In this document: piece by piece, positions 42,701 through 52,167 of the stretch
Position numbering within the stretch: the stretch's first letter is position 1
Layout: each line of letters begins with the position of its first letter
Assembly (NCBI RefSeq): GCF_001949145.1
Contig: NW_019091359.1
Location: 2,040,158-2,104,157, forward strand
Length of the DNA: 64,000 nt
Source: Acanthaster planci
Lineage: Eukaryota; Echinodermata; Asteroidea; Valvatida; Acanthasteridae
Direction: 5' to 3'
Notes under the pieces: generated by a model
Database searches by the model: none
Seen by the model: the letters and a program-made list of their open reading frames with translations, nothing else
Told to the model about the DNA's origin: nothing
Position numbers and translations under genes: made by a program

Positions 42701-45700
42701 TCCATATTGGTTAACACCATGCTGTGTTCAGTTGGGCATTTCGGGTAATACCTGTACATATAGTCTTGTTCCTTTTTCCTCTGTACATTTTTCAATATCG
42801 GTCTTTGCCTTTATCTTCATGTGATCCTTTCTGTCAACATCGTTTCTGTTAACAAATGTTGCTTTTGTACCATTTGTTCATCACTTGGGCTGAATAGTTT
42901 CCAGTGTTTTTATCTAAAATTTCCCATGCTTGGGTGGTCTTGTATTTGACTCCCCTATCTTTTGCAATTCTAATTCTCTCTGTTCTGTAGAGAAATGTTT
43001 TTCCTCCAAGTGTCATCCTCCACATCATCTGGGGGGGTCTCTGATTGGCCTTGAATGTTTCACATCCATTTTGCAATTTAAAATAAGCCGTCTGGTCTGC
43101 TCTAAGAAAAGTGTATCCAGTCCTTCAACCTCTTACCCACTGCTAGAATCCAATTTGTTAAAGATGTAGCTGTCTAATGTGGCCCATCAATCACCTGGGG
43201 GGTGTTGCCTGGCAGCATGTAGGTGGCAGGGAAGTAAAATTCCTACTCTGCCATCTTTGGGCCTGAGAACTTCTCCACCTGAGGTGTTTCAAAACACCTT
43301 TCTAACATAAATTTGACAAAGGAGTGTGTTTGTTATTGGGAGAGGACTGCAGTTAATGGTAATCACACCCACATGTACACTAGGAAAACTAATAATGGAC
43401 ATGCAGTGATGGTGGGTTGAGATTTTCAAGAAGTATTCTGCTTGGTTTACTTGTGTACGTAGAACTTTAAATTTGTTTTGAGTTCCAGCAGGCTCCCCAG
43501 AGTTACCTGCATGCAGCTGCAGCTCTGAAAAAAAAATGACCCTGTCTATCTGGACTGAGTACCTCGTCATGCCATGGTGCCTCAAGATGCTAAGGGTCAA
43601 ACTTAGCTTTTCTAGTGTGGACTGCATGGTATAGACTGTATATAACTTGCTTGCAGATTCCACTTAAGTGAGACATGTTTTGTTGGTCTAGCCAGAGTGT
43701 ACCTTTAATGTCTCTCATGCGGAGGGAAATTTGTCAGACTGGACAGCAGTTCCATCATAATTATCCATGATTTATGGTGACGGGGGTGATTTGTCTGTGT
43801 GTTTTTCTTCATCAGAAATTCATTTAGGTTTTATGAGTGGTGATCCATTTATCCAGAAACTGAGGAAATGGAGAAAAAAATAAGGAAAGGGTGCAGGTTG
43901 TTTTGAGGTAGTGCATGCAAGAATGAATTGAGTGTAGTCGGCACGGGTTAAAGCGGCGCATTTGCTCTGTTGGTTACATCATTGTTATTCTTGCCTGTTG
44001 TTGCTGCGTCTCTGTTCAAGACTTGAGTTGCCAGTGTTGCTATTGCTAGTGGCACTTCTCTGTTGCTGGTGTTATGATGTCGGCTAATGCTGCCAGCAGT
44101 ATTGTGTCTGATGGTGCTGGTTGTGCTTTAGTCGCTGCTGTTGTAGATGATACACACTGCTTCGCCTGCTGTTTCCGTTGCCACTACGGTGTCTGCTTCT
44201 GCAGAGCATCTCCATTAATCTCATACAATGCTGTAAAAAAGAATTTATCACAGGATACTCACAGGATGAAAGTTATTACACTTCTGGAATTTCCCCCATT
44301 TTTTCTCTCTGCCAACAGTTTGACGAATGCCTGTTCGATGAACACAATGCATTACTGGAGGACATACAGCTAGACATGCTCGAACAAACACACCAAGAGG
44401 CCATGCAGTTTACATCTTGCTTACTGGCAGAACATGTAAGTAATTTTAAAAAAAAAAAATCAACATGACAATGTTACCCCCATAAGCCTCGGTGTTTATG
44501 TGATTCTGTAAGTAGCACGCCATTTGATACATCTGCTTTATTTGTTTATGTGAATTAAATTAACAAGTGCAGTGGTACAGTTGACTTTGATTTGGGTTTT
44601 TTTTTTTTACATGGGTAAGTAAATGTGGGGGGGTTCATTTGGCTTACATACTGACCTTTTTGCTTTCATTTTTCAAACACTCTTAGACAAACTCATGCCT
44701 TTCCAAACAATTCTGTGGATTTTTTTGGTTGTAATTCAGTCACATGTCCTGTGTTAAAAAATTCTGTAAATAAATACTTAACAAGATGGCAGTGTGGTTG
44801 TGTGGGTAAAAAAAAATACATGGTACCACGTTATGCCCATAAAGTCAAGAAAACAGAATCCACAACAAGTCGGGTGGCCACCAATCACCCAATGAAAATG
44901 CCATCTAGGGTTTCAGCTCATCCTCAAGTAACTGAGAACACCTCTGGAAAGCTTGTAATTATTACCGTCCTTCAAAGAGACACTGGTAGCTATTCTTGAC
45001 AACCTCCCTGTTTGTATCTGTTGAAGATGTCTGCTTCTTTTCTTGCTGCATTTATTCATCACGGAGAATCACAGCATGCTTTGAAAGCATGGCGCATGGA
45101 TGAAATTTTCTTTTGGGGGGGGCACTCTGGCCTGGGGCTTCTTTTATCGTCGTTGCAATCAGCAGGTTTTTCTCGCAGATGGGTTTAAAGAAAAGCGGCT
45201 CCAGTTTCTTTCCACCGCACTTGCCAGGAGGCTGTGTGGCTGTGCACTCTAGATTCAGCAGGTAACCATCTCCCCAGCCTATGAGCACAGCCGGCCGGTC
45301 CTCTGCATTGAACACTGCTCATGGATGAGTTGGGTAGGTGTAAAAAAAGAAAAAAAAAATTAAGAAAAAAAAGCTTTGATCGTACGTAACCGCTACGAGC
45401 TAGGAAACCAGAGATCTCCAATCATGCCAGGGAAAAAGTTTGCTCTGTAGAATTGGTGATCTGGATGTGACATTTGGGAAATCTTCTCCTGTGCTGTGCT
45501 GTCAAGTTAGCCTGCCGATATTCTCAAGTTCTCCACCCAGGGGGAGTAATTAACCGACGAATTGCCTTGGAAACTCCAGGCTGAAATTCCAAACGGTATC
45601 TGGAAATTGCATTGGCAATGAAGAATCAACTACTCGTTGAAATGTAACACATGCAGATGATGCCGTGTTTAAAAAACTGAATCAGATGGAGGGGAGGCCG

Positions 45701-48700
45701 AAGACAAGCCTTAGCATAATTGTGCTGCAGTACACACGGTTGCCATGGTGAAGGGACCGCAGTCTTCACCAGGCAAAAATACTGTGCAATTTTGTTGTTT
45801 TCATCATCGGAAACCAGCTGTGACATTCCATGTTCTGTCATTCAGTCATGATAATGGTGAGCGTTGTGACTCATTTTGTGCTCATTTGCTGTCAGTTGTA
45901 TTCATTCTATGGTTCTATCTTCCTGTCTCTCCTTAATGGGCCCATTAGGACCATCTGTTGGATCTGCTCATGCTCTTTCCTTCATGCTGTCCTTTTGTTG
46001 CCATGGAAACAGGTAACCGCATAGGATAGGCATCCCACCTCCAATCTTGATGCCTAATCCGGGAAGTTGATATACAGAGAGAAGATGGTAACGGATAAAG
46101 CGTCGGACGGTCTTTGAGCTTGTTAGGCTGTCTGCCTGCACATTAGCAGACCTGTCAGACAAATTCGCCCTTGCTCCCCTTGTCTTTGTGATCCGCCTAC
46201 ATTTGCACAGTGTGATGACAGATCGCTATCATGCATTAAATCCTGCTGACGTGACACTCCAAGCACGGCTGATTGCATGGGGTGTAAACGAGCTAATACC
46301 GCACCAAGGTTCATCCGATAAAGCTTTCCTGTAATCAAGAAAGAGACAAGAATGAACATTGGAATTTCCTTTCTCTGGTTTATTTTTCGTATACTTTCTT
46401 CAACTGTAATCAGTGCTCTGTATAAACTTGTTTTTTGTATATGTAAAGGCGACTGCAAGGAACTTGAAACAGCGTAAATTAAAATTATCAGAGTTGTACT
46501 TAAGCCCATCACAATTCCCGGCAAGTCCATCACAAGTCTTCAAGCCTTAAGCCAAGTCATAAGCTATTCAGATGTCTTTGCCATTTTCATTGGATGAACT
46601 TGTGAGAGACTCATCTACAGCACTGCAAATTACACACCTGATCCATTTTCCTCTTTGCCCATTTCCCAAGGACCGGTGTAGACTGATCTTAGAAGATGCT
46701 ATATTTTCATTATATTATTAACGGTTTATTTTAAAAGTCTCTCGCTGTATAACACAGATATAAACATTAGCATAAAACACATTGAAATATATTCAAAATT
46801 AAAAAGAAAAAAAACTAATAAACAATCTAAAGGATAGACAGGAGTTGCACTGGCTCATACAGGTTTTGCATGAACACTATTTATGTATATGTGTGTTTGA
46901 AACAATTGGTAAATCACAACACTCTATTGGTCAAATACATGTAGGTACCACTACAGTAATAGCTGTTAATTTGAGTTGCCTGATTAGCCTATATGGAATT
47001 CGGGAGGAATTGCCCTCCAAGATCAACTTTTGGTGTAGTTTTCACTTGTTTTATCGTAAATAACCAGCAGTGGTAAATGACATCCTTTTTTCACGTCCAA
47101 ATTTTATCCTCCCATGCACACCCATGCCAACCTGCTGTTGAAAGCCACTTACAGTCCTTGCAAGGAGGGGGGGTTGGATTTTATCTGTCATTTGCAGTGG
47201 ATGTCCATACATATTTGCGAGCAGCAGGATCCAGCCCTGATCCCGCTTGGCCACTGCCCATCTGCCGAGCTCTAATTGGCCTATTGCATAAGAAAAACCC
47301 AACATTTGTCCAGCACATGGAGCATGGCAGTGGCTCTTCCTGGCTAAGTATTACATGTACACACACTTGGGTATTGCAGTGTTAAAAGATAGCCAATTCA
47401 TTGCCAAGCAGGCTAGATTTGTGTGGTTATGTAGGGCTGTCTACACATTGTATAGATTCCAAGCACAATAACACTCAAGAAAGGGTTGGGAAGCAAGTTG
47501 CCGTTGGTTGAAAGAAATGGATTATCTTGTGAAGGTTGAAGTAGGATAATAAATAGGCCTTGACTAGGCATCCCGCCTGACAGAACCAGTGCTAAACTTG
47601 GTAACATATAACATAAATCATGCCATTAAAGTCATCCGATATCATTCCCGGATAAGTTCTTATAGTATAATGTACAATTCCCTTTAAGCATTGAGCTTTT
47701 CTAAAGTATATTACATCTTCGGGATACGGAAATGATGCTGTGATGATGAAAGTTTTGAAAGATTCTTTGTTTTGATTTGATTTTTTTGTATTTCTTTATT
47801 CAAACCTGTTTTGTGTTCTGTTAATCACGGAAAGAAACAAGACTTTGCCGCCTCTTGAGATCCAGAACAGAAGGACCCCATACAAGAGCAATAAAAACAC
47901 ACGGATCCCTAAGAAAATTGCCTTGTGAAAAGTTTGACAACCGGACATAAACACATCATCTGCAGGTAGAGGCTGTTGGGGGAATAAATACTGGAGTTTC
48001 GGGCCTGGTCTTTTGATCTGGCGCTCAGGGGGAAACCCAATGACAATGCTGCCGCTATGCCAGCCCTGAAAAAAATCCCCTGGCTTGAAACAACATTTTT
48101 AGTCCTCAAGACCAAAAAGCACACACATGCTAAGATTTGTGCCCAACAGCTCCGAAGAACAACACCCGTGGTTAATCTTTCACCAGCGCCAGGGAAGAAA
48201 TGGGGAGATGGAAAAGGGGGTGGGTAATGATCCAGGACGACGTAGAATGCTGGTCAGTCATCCTGGCTTCAGAGCTAACCAGGGGGATCCAGCCAGAGAC
48301 CCTCAGGTTTGGAGAGCTTCAAACACAGTGAGTCACAAAATAAGAGCACCGGGCGGATCAGCTGAGCGGAAGCAGCAGTGTAATGCATCAGGCCGATGAA
48401 GAAAGCCGGCCGAGCGTTCATCTGTGGTTACCTTTGTAATGACTGGAGAGACGGATGGATTTCCGCAAAGCGTGCCTGTTTAATTTACACTCCAGTATTT
48501 GTGGCCTGGCCCCAGTGTGGCCAGTGCCGTGTTTTTCGCTCTCAGGACGGATGATGTTTACCAGTTAATTGAACAAATGAGCAATCTGACCTGATGTGTT
48601 TGGGACCAGCCACACAGAGATCGCTACCCATTCCCCCCTCCCCCAACCCTCACTGTCCCATACACACACAAACCAATTAGAATAAATGGGTTGGTCAATC

Positions 48701-51700
48701 ACAGAGCTTTTTGCACCATGAAATGAAGACCTTTCTGTGTCACGCCTCGTTACTTACTCCATCTTTCAGAGATGGCCATTTTATGTGGAGTATTTCTCCT
48801 CACCAGTGCCCGCGTTAAGTGACCAGTTTTCCCCCTGTAGTGTACACATTTACTTGACGATAAATCAGATTGAATGAAAACATGCCTGCATTGAATGCAT
48901 CATTGTAGGTAATGCTGGAAAGAGAACACGCCTCCTAACTTAGATTTCCCTTAGGATGCGCAGACAACATTCCGACACAAAAATCCCCTTTTCCCAGTGA
49001 TGTGAAAATTGGAGAGGGGAAAGTAAATTGTTGTCAAAAATGTTAACTCTTGGGAAAAAATTGTCTCTTTTGTTCCAAACAATTCAACGTGGATGACAGA
49101 TCTTGATGTCGTATTTCAGGAATTTTTTGAGCATTTCTTTTAAAGTTTAGTTTCTCTTTCGATCTTAACATTGCAGAAAGGTTCTTTCCCTCTCTTGCTT
49201 GAATACTTGAATACTACCCACTAGAGTCTTCATAATGGAATTTGCCCCCCTTTTTAGCGTAAATATTGATTTTCATCATACTCCAAATATAGTGTTTCAG
49301 CGTGCGTGGCAGACATCAGGACTCTATTCCTTGGCCAAACAAACGGATCACTTGTACACCACACCATCAAATGCACACAAGCCAGGCCTCACCAAAGGAT
49401 GCCGCAACGTAGCAGTTGACAATACCGCTGTCGGGCAGGGAAAAAGAAAAAAGGAAAGACCGAACTGTGTGTGGCAACGATGAAGCACCGTATTTGGCCA
49501 GCAATTTGCAATTGATAGCCGTGTTTTTACGCCTGAGTCAACACAGTGGAGTGGGGTCCATTGTCAGTTGAGGAGGGAAAAAAAGATGCAGTGGAAGTTT
49601 GTGCAAACTTCAGAATATGGGAACCAGGGTGATGGGGGCCAGATGTGAACGACCTGCCAACAAATTGAAAGTGTTGCTCGATGCCGTTTTAATCTTCTTT
49701 GGTCTCTGATGCTTTCTAGGCCAGTGTCTTGAGTAGTTGGACTCTCGGGAATTCCTGACTCCAAAATGTGCCGAGAATTTTTCAGGAAAACTGTAACAAA
49801 ATTTGTGCTGTTCCCTGCATCACATTTTACAAATGTCCTATAATGTGTGTAAGTGATATTGACACATTCAACCAAACCAAAACAGAAGCACATCACTATG
49901 ACTTGTTCATTTTTATTTACACATAGAAGCTAAAGTCCAAATGGTCTTGCTCATGATCCACATCCACTTTTTGTTGAAAGTTTGAAAAATATAAGGAAAG
50001 CCCATTGTTGTCTCTTGTGTGAAATTAGGGTAAAAAATAATCGCCTCTGTTTCAGCTGTAGTCCAAAATGTGCATGTAGATAGACTGCCTTGCAAAACTA
50101 ACAGTCACCCTGATTTTCAGTTTATTTCCAATTTGTGATTTTATTAGTACCCAAGTGTTGTTTGGATGTGAATACTTCCAGTTGAATACACAAATCCACT
50201 GTGTTGATGGGAAGTTAGTTTCTTTATCTATTGGGGTAATTCCTGACAGTCAAATGATAAAAGACTATTGTGTCAATCAGGAGGGCCTAATATGTACTAT
50301 TGAGGGTCAGGCCCAGTGTTGGCATATCTCACTTGTCTTTGATTAGTCTCAGTTTTGGCTTAAATTTTCAATAATGGAAATTATTTCATTTCATGTTCTA
50401 CATTTTTGTTTCTCTTTGTTGATACAGGACAGCAGACAACTCGATGACGATAGCAAAACAGACACAACGGGAACCACTGAGACGACTTCCCTGCATCACG
50501 AAAAAGACAGTGGGGTCGGCCGAGCTACAGATGAGAGTGTGCGCAACGACGAAAGCTCAGGCCAGGAAAACATGCCAGATGACTGCAGTAGCACGCACCG
50601 GAAGTATGCCCCGCAGCAGGCTAACAGGCTAGGCAACAGGGACCTGCGATACAGCAATGACAGCTTCATCTCCAACGGGGCCACGGAGGCAGATTTCCCC
50701 ACCCATGAGATCTCACTGGAGGATTGCATGAAGTTCCAGGCAGCACTAGAGAGCAAGTGCGACAAGCACATGCGCAGCGACACGGACGAGAGCACAAGAG
50801 GGAAGGAGTCAAAGGTCATGCGGCTGGGATCAGACTCTATGGAGACCACCAGCCTGAGCGGCGACTCGCTCAGCCGCACCAGCCGTAATCGGTCGGGTGC
50901 CAGTGATCAGGACGAAGCCACACAGCACAGGGACGACAGTAAGAGCAGCATCTGGGTGGCCCAGCAGAACGGACAGAAAAACCTTGAACCCAACGGCCAG
51001 CCTCGGGTCAGTCCAGAGGAGCCAGAGGATCAAAGGTTTGAGCTAGAGTCCAGGAAATTAGAAATGATCGTTGAAAATGGCCAGGTGGGGAGTCCTACGC
51101 ACAGACCCACGGAGCTTGTCCTCGATGGCTTAAGAAACTCGGACAATAGCCTCCATCGGATGAGCCCCAGTGAAAAGGAAACCAAGACCATGACTTCAAG
51201 CTCGTCAGGCTCCACAAGGCAGCATCGAGCTCCCAGAACAGTCCCTGGAAGTCCAGGTAGGAGTAAATCTTCTTCTGGCTCCAGGGACAGATCAAAGAGT
51301 TCCAGCTCCTCAGGATCAGGCAAAGAAAAATCAAGTCCAGTCAAGACGGCCACCGATAAAGACAGTGGTGCCGGTGCCCCACCATATCCCTCCAAGCCTT
51401 ACCGCCGACGACCTGCAACCAATCCCCACCTGCGGGCGCAGCAGTTTGTCCAGCGCAATCCTTACTTCTTGCAGCAGGAGGAAGCAGCGGCACATCTCAT
51501 CCGGCAAAATTGGAAGCTTCAGCAGCAGAATCGTCAGCTCAAGAAGAGCCTGGAGTCCCTGGGCCCAGCCCAGAAACTGCAGTCCTGCCCCTCTATCATG
51601 TCCATCCCCAGCCACGCCAAGCATTACCGCAGCTACCTGCATCTGGTCAACCAGAATGAGGAGAACACACTAGGTACCAGCCAGCCCAGCAAGAAGATCA

Positions 51701-52167
51701 TCAACCACAATGAGTGGAAGGTGAAGATCCGAAGCGACGGCACACGGTACATAACCAAAAAGAACACCCGGGGGAAGATCCTGAAGGATCGGGCCAACAA
51801 GATCCAGGAGGAGCGTGGTGGGCTGACGACCGACGATGAGGCCATGAGCGAGATGAAGCTGGGTAGATACTGGAGCAAGGAGGACCGGAAACGGCACTTG
51901 GAGCGGGCCAGAGACCAGCGGCTTCGCCGTGAGTACATGGTGCAGTCTCGCATGGAATGCCTGCAGGAGCAGATGGAAGAAGAAGGCAGAAAAGAGCTTA
52001 ACATTGTGGAACTGAGCCAGCGTAAGATGCTGAAGAAAAAGAGCGGGCGGAAAATGATGCTGGACGATTTCACCACCATCCAGGAAATGCTGGTCCATGG
52101 GACGAGAGTCAGTCCCGAAACAGCCAAAGCCTTCTACAACCCTCTGCTGAACGTCACAACAGTATGA
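632..52167 (+). CDS. PDZRN4: PDZRN3/4-type PDZ-RING scaffold protein, short isoform (spliced)
   Basis: Joined exons 632-745, 21213-21466, 21961-22099, 24410-24502, 33531-33593, 35624-35722, 44319-44435 and 50428-52167 give an uninterrupted 872-residue protein with GT-AG junctions and matching phases throughout. Exon boundaries and sequence follow vertebrate PDZRN3 and PDZRN4. It has the second half of PDZ1 (about 39-75), an acidic linker, PDZ2 (about 170-254), an acidic helix-like exon (255-293), a HEKDSGVG block (near 318-324), a Ser-rich stretch (about 551-596), a Gln-rich possible coiled coil (about 618-672), the conserved C-terminal homology region (722-872) and a class I PDZ ligand VTTV. 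Family knowledge: PDZRN proteins are cytoplasmic scaffolds, and full-length forms are RING E3 ligases acting at synapses and in Wnt signalling. The RING exons are not in the window, so the full-length form must start upstream. PDZ1 is slightly closer to PDZRN4, but an invertebrate gene is probably ancestral to both. Confidence 0.9.
821..902. repeat. Perfect 41-bp tandem duplication
   Basis: Two identical 41-bp units, 821-861 and 862-902, each starting TGATTAGTGAGAG and ending TATGAGCCA. They lie 76 bases inside the intron after the alternative first exon. Identity without mismatches implies a recent duplication or an assembly artefact. Confidence 0.95.
1627..1906. mobile_element. Candidate TTAA-flanked MITE (piggyBac-like ends), 280 bp
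   Basis: The segment begins TTAACCCTAACC and ends GGTTAGGGTTAA, so it has perfect 12-bp inverted ends including TTAA on both sides. piggyBac-superfamily elements duplicate TTAA and have termini starting CCCT, which fits. The interior has repeated GGAGGATT-type motifs and no transposase. The ends also resemble telomere repeat, but there are fewer than three units. Confidence 0.5.
2419..2698. mobile_element. MITE with ~57-bp terminal inverted repeats, 280 bp
   Basis: The left arm (2419 to about 2473) starts TGGGTCATTCCATGAGGTTG. The right arm (about 2643-2698) is its reverse complement with only a few differences (GTCATT versus GTCGTT, GGGCAC versus GGGGCAC, GACGG versus GACAG). There is no coding capacity. 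No target-site duplication is obvious, so the superfamily is undetermined. Confidence 0.8.
2934..3520. other. Assembly gap (587 N)
   Basis: A run of 587 undetermined bases. Open frames running through it are artefacts. An exon could be hidden here, but none is needed to explain the PDZRN reading frame. Confidence 1.
3890..3912. repeat. TTA microsatellite
   Basis: A short imperfect run of TTA triplets within the intron, interrupted once by an extra T. Confidence 0.8.
4457..4677. mobile_element. MITE with ~45-bp terminal inverted repeats, 221 bp
   Basis: It begins GGGCCAATTTCATAGAGC and ends with the matching inverted sequence GCTCTATGAAATTGGCCC. The inverted match continues inward through CTTAAGCA and AAATTTGCTTAA with a few mismatches. 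There is no protein-coding capacity. Ends of this type occur in short non-autonomous DNA transposons of marine invertebrates (recollection, not searched). No clear target-site duplication. Confidence 0.85.
14380..14396. repeat. GA microsatellite
   Basis: About seven to eight GA units, directly preceded by a short TA run. Confidence 0.85.
21213..21466 (+). CDS. PDZRN4: PDZRN exon: second half of PDZ1 and linker
   Basis: The acceptor is a T-rich tract plus AG at 21211-21212, and the donor is GTAAGC at 21467. It is 254 bases, entering in phase 0 and leaving in phase 2. It encodes VNGVDLSKATHEEAVEAFKN and then PIIVQVLRRAPRSK, the end of a PDZ fold as in vertebrate PDZRN proteins. A linker with VGTQTELQSED follows, matching the family's conserved (D/S)TGTQTDI-type segment. 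The first half of PDZ1, with the peptide-binding loop, is not encoded anywhere downstream of the alternative exon. Confidence 0.95.
21467..21960 (+). other. PDZRN intron (494 bp)
   Basis: Donor GTAAGC and acceptor TTTGACAG at 21953-21960. No further feature seen. Confidence 0.9.
21961..22099 (+). CDS. PDZRN4: PDZRN exon: acidic inter-PDZ linker
   Basis: 139 bases. The first base completes the glycine codon split from the previous exon, and it ends in phase 0 before GTGAGA. It encodes an acidic linker with many Asp and Met residues ending AYELEYE. It aligns in position with the acidic FEYEE-type linker before PDZ2 in vertebrate PDZRN3/4. Confidence 0.9.
22100..24409 (+). other. PDZRN intron (2.3 kb)
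   Basis: Donor GTGAGA at 22100, acceptor TTCTAG ending 24409. It holds the 346-bp foldback element at 24007-24352, only 57 bases upstream of the acceptor. No coding sequence is recognised. Confidence 0.85.
24007..24352. mobile_element. Foldback/TIR element with ~65-bp inverted ends, 346 bp
   Basis: The left end begins GTGCCCAGCAGAAGGGCGTA and the right end is an inverted copy ending CTGCCGGGCAC. The long shared core includes CCGGGAAGCATGATCAC in inverted orientation. A further inverted piece, CTTACGCCCTTTTGCTG (24262-24278), complements 24012-24028, so the right half can pair with the left end in two registers. There is no coding capacity and no clear target-site duplication. Confidence 0.8.
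24410..24502 (+). CDS. PDZRN4: PDZRN exon: first part of PDZ2
   Basis: 31 codons, phase 0 at both ends, acceptor TTCTAG and donor GTAGAA. It encodes DVTLRRTSDGAKLGLTLCYG and then TEEDTGIFIKE. The KLGLTL stretch is the carboxylate-binding loop of the second PDZ domain and matches KLGLTVCYRTDDE-type sequence of vertebrate PDZRN3/4. Confidence 0.95.
24503..33530 (+). other. PDZRN intron (9.0 kb)
   Basis: Donor GTAGAA, acceptor TTGACTGCAG at 33521-33530. It contains a weak tRNA-like segment (about 28797-28865), a possible extra exon (30942-31223, weak) and a 35-bp tandem duplication (31576-31645). The remainder is AT-rich non-coding sequence with no gene I can support. Confidence 0.75.
31576..31645. 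repeat. 35-bp tandem duplication
   Basis: Units 31576-31610 and 31611-31645 are identical except one base (ACGCAA versus ACGTAA), each starting TCCATATAGATGAAC. Confidence 0.95.
33531..33593 (+). CDS. PDZRN4: PDZRN exon: middle of PDZ2
   Basis: 21 codons, phase 0 at both ends, donor GTATTC. It encodes VDPNSIAGEDGRIKEGDQIL followed by Q, near-identical to the [21 protein letters not shown] exon of vertebrate PDZRN proteins, with the same boundaries. Confidence 0.97.
33594..35623 (+). other. PDZRN intron (2.0 kb)
   Basis: Donor GTATTC, acceptor TTTGCACAG ending 35623. It contains the hairpin element at 33888-34031. A stretch near 34260-34800 is rich in TAAT, AGATAA and ATTACGTC-type motifs, a possible regulatory element but unproven. 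Confidence 0.8.
33888..34031. mobile_element. Imperfect hairpin element (~144 bp), MITE-like
   Basis: The left end GGCCTGTTTGATTC pairs imperfectly with the inverted right end GGAAACAAACAGCC. Inner segments AGTGATCC and TTGGTTC have inverted partners GGATCACT and GAACCAG, so almost the whole segment folds on itself. Arms have several mismatches and no target-site duplication is clear. Confidence 0.5.
35624..35722 (+). CDS. PDZRN4: PDZRN exon: end of PDZ2
   Basis: 33 codons, phase 0 at both ends, donor GTAAGA. It encodes INGEDVHSNDQALSLFAQQS and then DSTSLLLCRSQLQ. This is the last helix and strand of PDZ2, matching the INGEDVQNREEAVALL exon of vertebrate PDZRN4 in length and boundaries. Confidence 0.95.
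35723..44318 (+). other. PDZRN intron (8.6 kb)
   Basis: Donor GTAAGA, acceptor GCCAACAG at 44311-44318. It holds a perfect 16-bp palindrome at 39281-39296. Minus-strand open frames near 42400-43660 match nothing I recognise. No gene is supported. Confidence 0.75.
39281..39296. repeat. 16-bp perfect palindrome
   Basis: GTACAGGATCCTGTAC reads the same on both strands and is followed by a partial repeat of its half (AGGATC). No known function. Confidence 0.9.
44319..44435 (+). CDS. PDZRN4: PDZRN exon: acidic helical segment after PDZ2
   Basis: 39 codons, phase 0 at both ends, donor GTAAGT. It encodes FDECLFDEHNALLEDIQLDM and ends FTSCLLAEH. The motif LDMLEQTHQEAMQFT aligns with MDMLEEQHHQAMQFT of vertebrate PDZRN3, and the exon is the same length as in vertebrates. 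Confidence 0.95.
44436..50427 (+). other. PDZRN intron (6.0 kb)
   Basis: Donor GTAAGT, acceptor TTGATACAG ending 50427. Apart from A/T runs I see no transposon with clear inverted ends and no coding exon. Confidence 0.8.
50428..52167 (+). CDS. PDZRN4: PDZRN terminal coding exon (579 codons plus stop)
   Basis: Starts in phase 0 after a CAG acceptor and runs to TGA at 52165-52167. It opens with DSRQLDDDSKTDTTGTTETT, then LHHEKDSGVGRATDESVRND (from 50491), a family hallmark. A Ser/Gly/Arg-rich low-complexity stretch covers about 51199-51336, and a Gln-rich possible coiled coil about 51400-51563. HAKHYRSYLHLVNQ matches the HAQHYQSYMQLIQQ block. From 51712, EWKVKIRSDGTRYITK, LTTDDEAMSEMKLGRYWSKE and later motifs follow vertebrate PDZRN closely. 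The C terminus LNVTTV is a class I PDZ ligand, as in vertebrate paralogues. GC content is clearly higher than in the introns. The middle third diverges from vertebrates. Confidence 0.97.
   Translation, partial: DSRQLDDDSKTDTTGTTETTSLHHEKDSGVGRATDESVRNDESSGQENMPDDCSSTHRKYAPQQANRLGNRDLRYSNDSFISNGATEADFPTHEISLEDCMKFQAALESKCDKHMRSDTDESTRGKESKVMRLGSDSMETTSLSGDSLSRTSRNRSGASDQDEATQHRDDSKSSIWVAQQNGQKNLEPNGQPRVSPEEPEDQRFELESRKLEMIVENGQVGSPTHRPTELVLDGLRNSDNSLHRMSPSEKETKTMTSSSSGSTRQHRAPRTVPGSPGRSKSSSGSRDRSKSSSSSGSGKEKSSPVKTATDKDSGAGAPPYPSKPYRRRPATNPHLRAQQFVQRNPYFLQQEEAAAHLIRQNWKLQQQNRQLKKSLESLGPAQKLQSCPSIMSIPSHAKHYRSYLHLVNQNEENTLGTSQPSKKIINHNEWKVKIRSDGTRYITKKNTRGKILKDRANKIQEERGGLTTDDEAMSEMKLGRYWSKEDRKRHLERARDQRLRREYMVQSRMECLQEQMEEEGRKELNIVELSQRKMLKKKSGRKMMLDDFTTIQEMLVHGTRVSPETAKAFYNPLLNVTTV

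Noticed and set aside
42407-43663. Series of minus-strand frames that could be a decayed transposon ORF
   Set aside because: I could not match any piece to a transposase, integrase or reverse transcriptase motif, and no terminal repeats were seen.
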